Assembly (NCBI RefSeq): GCF_009647605.1
Contig: NZ_WJIF01000005.1
Coordinates: forward strand, 184,573 to 248,572
DNA length: 64,000 nt
Reading direction: 5' to 3'
Origin: Agromyces agglutinans
GTDB taxonomy: Bacteria > Actinomycetota > Actinomycetes > Actinomycetales > Microbacteriaceae
The notes beneath the pieces are model-generated. The model did no database searches. It saw only the letters and a program-made list of their open reading frames with translations, and was not told where the DNA came from. The position numbers and the translations under genes were made by a program. Below are positions 59,504 through 64,000 of this stretch, one piece after another; positions within the stretch are counted from its first letter, which is position 1; every line of letters begins with the position of its first letter.

Positions 59504-60661
59504 TCAGGTTGGAAGGCGCCCGGGCGGGGCCGTCGACGCCCGCACCACGAGCTCGGGGACCCGCTCCGTGCGGTCGGGCGCCGCGGCCTCGTCGCGCAGC
59601 ACGTCGAGCACGGTCGCCATGATGTCGCGACCGAGGCCGTCGAAGTCCTGCCGCAGCGTCGTGAGCGGGGGCGCGAAGAAGGCCGCCTCGGGGATGTCGT
59701 CGAACCCGATCACGCTGAGCGCGCCCGGCACGTCGACGCCGGCCTCGCGGCACGCCGCGAGCAGGCCGATCGACATCTGGTCGTTGCCGACGAACACGGC
59801 CGTGGCCGAGACATCCGCCAGCAGGTCACGACCGGCCGCATAGCCCGACGCGGCGAGCCAGTCGCCCGTGAGCGGCTCGCGCACCTCGAGGCCGTGGGCG
59901 CGCAGGGTGTCGGCCCAGCCTCGGCGCCGCTCGGCGGCGTCCATCGAGTCGTCGGGGCCGGTGACGTGGCGGATCTCCCGGTGCCCGAGGCCGATCAGGT
60001 GCTCGGTCGCCCGCACGGCACCGGCGTACTGGTCCATCGACACGCGATGCATGCCGGGTTCATCCTCGGAGGCCACCGCGACGATCGGCACGCCCGCGTC
60101 GATCCCCCGCGTGACCTCGACGCCGTCCCGCTCGCCCGAGATCACGACGATCGCCTCGACGCGCTGGAGCACGAGCCGATGCACGGCCTGCGTGAGGGCT
60201 CCCGCGTCGACGCCCCGCATGCTCACCTGGCTGACGGTGTAGCCCGCCTCGCGGGCGGCCTCGTTGAACCCGAGGGCCGCGTTCGACGGCCCGTAGTCGG
60301 GGCGCCCCGCCTGGATCAGCCCGATCTGGCCCGACCTCCGGTTCGCCATCGCGCGCGCCGCGGGCGATGGCGTGTAGTTCAGGTCGGCGATCACGCGGCG
60401 CACGCGTTCGCGCGTGGCACCCGAGACGCCGCCCCGGTCGTTGAGCACGCGCGAGACGGTCATGTGCGAGACGCCGGCAGCGCGCGCGACGTCGAACATG
60501 GTCGGTACGCCCGGCGGGCCGGATGCCTCGGGCCCGACGGGCTCGGCCGCCGACGGCTCGGCTCCCCCGAGAACCGCGGATGCCTCGGCCGCCGGCCCTC
60601 CCGGCGCGACGGATGCCCCGCGCGGGGCATCCGCCCGGCTCGAGGCATCCGTCTCGTTCAT
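59504..60661 (-). CDS. LacI-family regulator of the arabinose genes
   Basis: This 385-residue LacI protein has TMFDVARAAGVSHMTVSRVL (near residues 54-73), an effector domain with AGRPDYGPSNAALGFNEAA and VIGFDDIPEAAFFAPPLTTL. It starts 22 bases after araA and is probably co-transcribed. The first 53 residues before the HTH are Ala/Pro/Gly/Ser-rich low complexity, in a stretch dense in GGATGCC words, so the true start may be the ATG at 60497. It is a paralogue of the protein at 52013-53026. Confidence 0.9.
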   Translation of the reverse strand: MNETDASSRADAPRGASVAPGGPAAEASAVLGGAEPSAAEPVGPEASGPPGVPTMFDVARAAGVSHMTVSRVLNDRGGVSGATRERVRRVIADLNYTPSPAARAMANRRSGQIGLIQAGRPDYGPSNAALGFNEAAREAGYTVSQVSMRGVDAGALTQAVHRLVLQRVEAIVVISGERDGVEVTRGIDAGVPIVAVASEDEPGMHRVSMDQYAGAVRATEHLIGLGHREIRHVTGPDDSMDAAERRRGWADTLRAHGLEVREPLTGDWLAASGYAAGRDLLADVSATAVFVGNDQMSIGLLAACREAGVDVPGALSVIGFDDIPEAAFFAPPLTTLRQDFDGLGRDIMATVLDVLRDEAAAPDRTERVPELVVRASTAPPGRLPT

Positions 60662-60683
60662 CGGAACCGTCTCGGCGACCCGG

Positions 60684-62207
60684 TCACAGGCCCTGCGCCA
60701 GGCGGTAGTACGCCTGGTTCCAGCGCACCTCGTCCTTGAACCCGCGCACCGTCGTGTCCTCGTCGATGACAAGCAGCTCGACCTGCGCCATCTCGGCGAA
60801 GTCGCGGAAGACGTCGACGCCCACGGCGGTCGTCATGACCGTGTGGTGCGCGGCGCCGGCCTGCAGCCACGCGGCGGCGCTGGTCTGGAAGTTCGGCTCC
60901 GGCTTCCAGATCGCGCGGCCCACCGGGAGCTTCGGCAGCGCCTCGCGCGGTGCGACGTTCTCCACGACGTTGGCCGTGAGGCGGAACCGGTCGCGCAGGT
61001 CGCTCATCGCGACGACGACGGCGGGGCCGGGGTCGGCGGTGAAGACCAGGCGCACCGGGTCCTCCTTGCCGCCGATGCCCAGCGGGTGGATCTCGAGCGA
61101 CGGCTTCGCGGTCGTGATCGACGGCGCGACCTCGAGCATGTGGGCGCCGAGGATCAGCTCGTCGCCGGGCGTGAGGTCGTAGGTGTAGTCCTCCATGAGC
61201 GTCGCGCCGCCGGATAGGCCCGCCCCCATGACGTTCGCGATGCGCACGAGGACGGCGGTCTTCCAGTCGCCCTCGGCGCCGAAGCCGTAGCCCTCGGCCT
61301 GCAGGCGCTGGACCGCGAGGCCGGGCAGCTGGCGCAGCGCGCCGAGGTCTTCGAACGACGTGGTGAACGCGCCGAAGCCGCCCTCCTCGAGGAACGAGCG
61401 CAGGCCCAGCTCGATCGCGGCGCCGTAGCGGAGCGACTCGTGCCGGTCGCCGCCGCGGCGCAGCTCGGGGGCGACATCGTACTCATCCTCGTAGAGCGCG
61501 ACGAGCTCGTCGATCTCGGCGTCGCTCGCGGCGTGCACCGCGTCGGCCAGCTCGTTCACGCCCCACGTGTTCACCTGCACGCCGAACCGCAGCTCGGCCT
61601 CGGTCTTGTCGCCCTCGGTCACCGCGACGAAGCGCATGTTGTCGCCGAAGCGCGCGAGCTTGAGATCGCGGGATGCCGCGAGCCCCGCGGCCGCGCGCTG
61701 CCACGTCGCGAGTTCGCGCTGCACGCGCGGGTCGGTCGCGTGGCCGACGATCGTCTTGCGCGGCACCCCGAGGCGGGTCTGGATGTACCCGAACTCGCGG
61801 TCGCCGTGCGCCGCCTGGTTGAGGTTCATGAAGTCGAAGTCGATGTCGGCGTAGGGCAGCTCGACGTTCGCCTGCGTGTGCAGGTGCGCGAGCGGCTTCT
61901 GGAGCGCGTCGAGGCCCGCGATCCACATCTTCGCGGGGCTGAACGTGTGCATCCAGGCGACGAGGCCGATCACGTTCGGCGACGCGTTCGCCTCGAGCAC
62001 GACCTTCTTGATCGCGGCCGAGTCGGTGAGCACCGGCAGCCACACGATCTTCACGGGCACCTCGGATGCCGCGTCGAGGGTCGCGACGATCTGCTCGGAC
62101 TGGTGCGCGACCTGGGCGAGGGTCTCGGGCCCGTAGAGGTGCTGGCTGCCGGTGAGGAACCAGACCTCGTACTGGTCGAGCGACGTGGTGAGCGGGGTGC
62201 GGGTCAT
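60684..62207 (-). CDS. araA: L-arabinose isomerase
   Basis: This 507-residue enzyme converts L-arabinose to L-ribulose with Mn. It begins [14 protein letters not shown] (residues 13-26) and has the hallmarks [40 protein letters not shown] and [14 protein letters not shown] (catalytic Glu), with [20 protein letters not shown] (Glu and His) further on. Length is normal. It lies between araB (37 bases upstream) and the LacI gene on the same strand. Confidence 0.98.
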   Translation of the reverse strand: MTRTPLTTSLDQYEVWFLTGSQHLYGPETLAQVAHQSEQIVATLDAASEVPVKIVWLPVLTDSAAIKKVVLEANASPNVIGLVAWMHTFSPAKMWIAGLDALQKPLAHLHTQANVELPYADIDFDFMNLNQAAHGDREFGYIQTRLGVPRKTIVGHATDPRVQRELATWQRAAAGLAASRDLKLARFGDNMRFVAVTEGDKTEAELRFGVQVNTWGVNELADAVHAASDAEIDELVALYEDEYDVAPELRRGGDRHESLRYGAAIELGLRSFLEEGGFGAFTTSFEDLGALRQLPGLAVQRLQAEGYGFGAEGDWKTAVLVRIANVMGAGLSGGATLMEDYTYDLTPGDELILGAHMLEVAPSITTAKPSLEIHPLGIGGKEDPVRLVFTADPGPAVVVAMSDLRDRFRLTANVVENVAPREALPKLPVGRAIWKPEPNFQTSAAAWLQAGAAHHTVMTTAVGVDVFRDFAEMAQVELLVIDEDTTVRGFKDEVRWNQAYYRLAQGL

Positions 62208-62244
62208 GGTGTTCGTGTCCTTTGCGTTCTGCGGCGGTGCGGGG

Positions 62245-63936
62245 TCAGAGGGCCTCGACGGCGGCGGCCTCGGCGGCGAGGCCGGCGCGGTAGCGGTCGA
62301 GGTAGGCGGCGAAGCCGGCGACATCCGCCGGATCGGGGTCGACGGTCTCGAACCCGGCGTTCGCGAACACGGTGTCGGCGAGGTACGAGCCGAGGCTCTC
62401 GCCGCGCTGCGCCGCCGACAGGTACGACGCGAGCACCGCGATGCCCCACGCCCCGCCCTCGGAGGCCGTCTCGCCCACGGCGACCGGCGCGTCGAGCGCG
62501 CCCGCGAGGAACCGCTGCGCGACCCCGGCCGTACGGAAGATGCCGCCGTGCGCGAACATCCGGTCGAGCTCGACGCCCTCGCCCGCGAGCACGCGCATGC
62601 CGAGCGCGAGCGTGCCGTACACGCCGTACAGCTGCGCGCGCATGAGGTTCGCGAGCGTCAGCCGGCTGTCGGGCGTGCGCACGATCAGCGGCCGACCCTC
62701 ATCGAGCCCGGCGATCGGCTCGCCCGCGAGGTGGTTGTAGGCGAGCAGGCCTCCGGCGTCGGCCTCGCCCTCGAGCGCCTCGCGGAACAGCACCTCGAAC
62801 ACGGCGTCGGCGCCCAGCACCGCGCCGCCGCCGGTGGCGTTCGCCGCGGCGGCGAACCGTCCGAAGACGCCGGCCCACGCCGCCAGTTCGGATGCCCCGT
62901 TGTTGCAGTGCACCATCGCGACCGGGTCGCCCGATGGCGTGGTCACGAGGTCGAGCTCGTGGTGCGCGTGCTGAAGCGGGCGCTCGAGCACGACCATCGC
63001 GAAGATGCTCGTGCCCGCGCTCACGTTGCCCGTGCGAGGTGCCACCGAGTTCGTGGCGACCATGCCCGTGCCGGCGTCGCCCTCGGGCGGGCAGAAGGGA
63101 ACGCCCGGCCGCAGCGCGCCCGACGGGTCGAGCAGTGCCGCGCCCTCGGCGGTGAGCTCGCCGGCGGCGTGGCCGGCGGGCAGCACCTCGGGCAGCAGGT
63201 CCGCGACGCGCTTCGGCAGGGCGGTGCCGGCCGTCAGTTCGTCGTAGATCGCGAGCAGACGGGGGTCGTAGCCGGCGGCGGTGGTGTCGGCAGGGCCTGC
63301 GCCGATGGGGGCTGCGCCTATGGGGGCTGCGCCTATCGGGAACATGCCCGAGGCGTCGCCCACGCCGAGCACGTTGCGGCCCGTGAGCTTCCAGTGCACG
63401 TACCCCGCGAGGGTCGTGCAGAAGTCGAGGTGCGGCACGTGCGGCTCGTCGTCGAGGACCGCCTGGTGCAGGTGCGCGATCGACCAGCGCAGCGGGATGT
63501 TGACGCCGAACCGCTCGCTGAGCTCGGCCGCCGCCTGGCCGGTCGACGTGTTGCGCCACGTGCGGAACGGCACGAGCAGCTCGCCCTGGGCGTCGAAGGG
63601 GAGGTAGCCGTGCATCATCGCCGACACGCCGATCGCGCCGAAAGTCGACGGCGCCACGTCGTAACGGCCGCGCACATCGGCGACGAGGTCGGCGTACGCG
63701 GCCTGCAGGCCCGACCAGACGGCGTCGAGCGAATACGTCCAGACGCGGTCGACGAACTCGTTCTCCCACTCGTGGCTGCCGACCGCGAGCACCCGGGTCG
63801 GGTCGGCCGCGTCGACGAGGCAGGCCTTGATGCGGGTCGAGCCCAGCTCGATGCCGAGCGAGGTGCGACCGGTGCGGATCGCCTCGGCCGAGGCATCCGC
63901 ACTCGACGCCTGCGTCGTATTCGTGGTCTCGCTCAT
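62245..63936 (-). CDS. araB: L-ribulokinase-type FGGY kinase
   Basis: This 563-residue FGGY kinase begins [18 protein letters not shown] (residues 27-44) and has the C-terminal nucleotide-binding lobe with [15 protein letters not shown] and [20 protein letters not shown]. In the operon order araD-araB-araA it is the kinase that phosphorylates L-ribulose. The peptide [19 protein letters not shown] (near residue 200) contains three copies of a 15-base repeat, an unusual insertion after the conserved DASGMFP. The ATG overlaps the araD stop by four bases. Confidence 0.88.
   Translation of the reverse strand: MSETTNTTQASSADASAEAIRTGRTSLGIELGSTRIKACLVDAADPTRVLAVGSHEWENEFVDRVWTYSLDAVWSGLQAAYADLVADVRGRYDVAPSTFGAIGVSAMMHGYLPFDAQGELLVPFRTWRNTSTGQAAAELSERFGVNIPLRWSIAHLHQAVLDDEPHVPHLDFCTTLAGYVHWKLTGRNVLGVGDASGMFPIGAAPIGAAPIGAGPADTTAAGYDPRLLAIYDELTAGTALPKRVADLLPEVLPAGHAAGELTAEGAALLDPSGALRPGVPFCPPEGDAGTGMVATNSVAPRTGNVSAGTSIFAMVVLERPLQHAHHELDLVTTPSGDPVAMVHCNNGASELAAWAGVFGRFAAAANATGGGAVLGADAVFEVLFREALEGEADAGGLLAYNHLAGEPIAGLDEGRPLIVRTPDSRLTLANLMRAQLYGVYGTLALGMRVLAGEGVELDRMFAHGGIFRTAGVAQRFLAGALDAPVAVGETASEGGAWGIAVLASYLSAAQRGESLGSYLADTVFANAGFETVDPDPADVAGFAAYLDRYRAGLAAEAAAVEAL
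63299..63343. repeat. Three 15-bp tandem repeats inside the araB gene
   Basis: Units GCGCCGATGGGGGCT (63299-63313), GCGCCTATGGGGGCT (63314-63328) and GCGCCTATCGGGAAC (63329-63343, last four bases diverged). The frame is kept and adds repeated Ile-Gly-Ala-Ala-Pro residues to the kinase. Confidence 0.8.
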
Positions 63937-64000
63937 CGGCGGGCGTCTCCACTCTGTCCGTAGACGTTCTGGTAGCGGTCGTAGAGGCGGTCGATCGCGT
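63933..64000 (-). CDS. araD: L-ribulose-5-phosphate 4-epimerase, C-terminal end
   Basis: The last 21 codons on the reverse strand read AIDRLYDRYQNVYGQ then SGDARR and stop. The ending H/D-R-Y-x-x-V-Y-G-Q is the C-terminus of AraD. The stop overlaps the araB start (ATGA). Position before araB-araA fits an araDBA operon transcribed from right to left. Most of the gene lies beyond the window. Confidence 0.8.
   Translation of the reverse strand, partial: AIDRLYDRYQNVYGQSGDARR

Overview
The window is a high-GC chromosomal segment from an actinobacterium, most likely a Microbacteriaceae member close to Agromyces. The evidence is strong G/C third-position bias, many leaderless genes whose -10 hexamer lies exactly six bases before the start codon, an nrdHIEF class Ib reductase operon, several LacI-controlled sugar loci, and a very frequent GGATGCC/GGCATCC word. 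No rRNA, tRNA, CRISPR array, transposase or prophage is visible. This is a metabolic and regulatory region with patches of accessory DNA.

Layout. 1-8.9 kb: a partial Dabb protein, an AraC-type regulator divergent from an alpha/beta hydrolase, a PspA pair, an NADP oxidoreductase, an aldehyde dehydrogenase, a junction of two gene remnants (about 6.45-6.69 kb), a DUF1048/TetR divergent pair with paired operators, and a SUMF1-fold protein. 8.9-16.7 kb: a glycoside locus with a 1732-residue GH78-GH3 fusion enzyme and an MFS transporter, divergent from a LacI regulator across two operators. 16.7-20.4 kb: small enzymes and a TetR/SDR-LysE divergent unit. 20.4-26.8 kb: a carbohydrate ABC importer with DapA-family and aldo/keto reductase genes, plus a LacI gene, with three identical GTTACCGGTAAC operators. 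26.9-28.8 kb: small genes, a repeat and a broken reductase.

28.8-37 kb: a stress-type region built around an ECF41 (SigJ-like) sigma factor. Six copies of one promoter pattern, GTCACA-N16-GGTC, lie before the sigma gene, an oxidoreductase operon, two or three hydrolases and an acetyltransferase. A second, C-terminally truncated SigJ-like gene ends the region. 37-41 kb: a SARP/AfsR-type regulator and a HEPN/MNT toxin-antitoxin pair whose antitoxin carries its own HTH domain. 41-45.2 kb: nrdHIEF, with palindromic repeats in two of its gaps and an NrdR-like box and DnaA-box-like sites upstream.

45.3-52 kb: tandem membrane-protein paralogues, a hydrolase, a membrane acyltransferase, a two-component system, a DNA glycosylase-like protein and a VOC protein. 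52-64 kb: an L-arabinose/pentofuranose locus with two LacI paralogues, a YtfQRT-YjfF-type ABC importer behind a perfect 26-bp operator, and araD-araB-araA. An AbiEi/DUF559-like gene sits between the importer and ara genes, bracketed by two copies of a 60-bp palindromic repeat.

The most interesting items are the compact ECF41 regulon (28.8-36.4 kb), the GH78-GH3 fusion, the 60-bp repeats that bracket the AbiEi-like gene, and the HTH-MNT/HEPN module.
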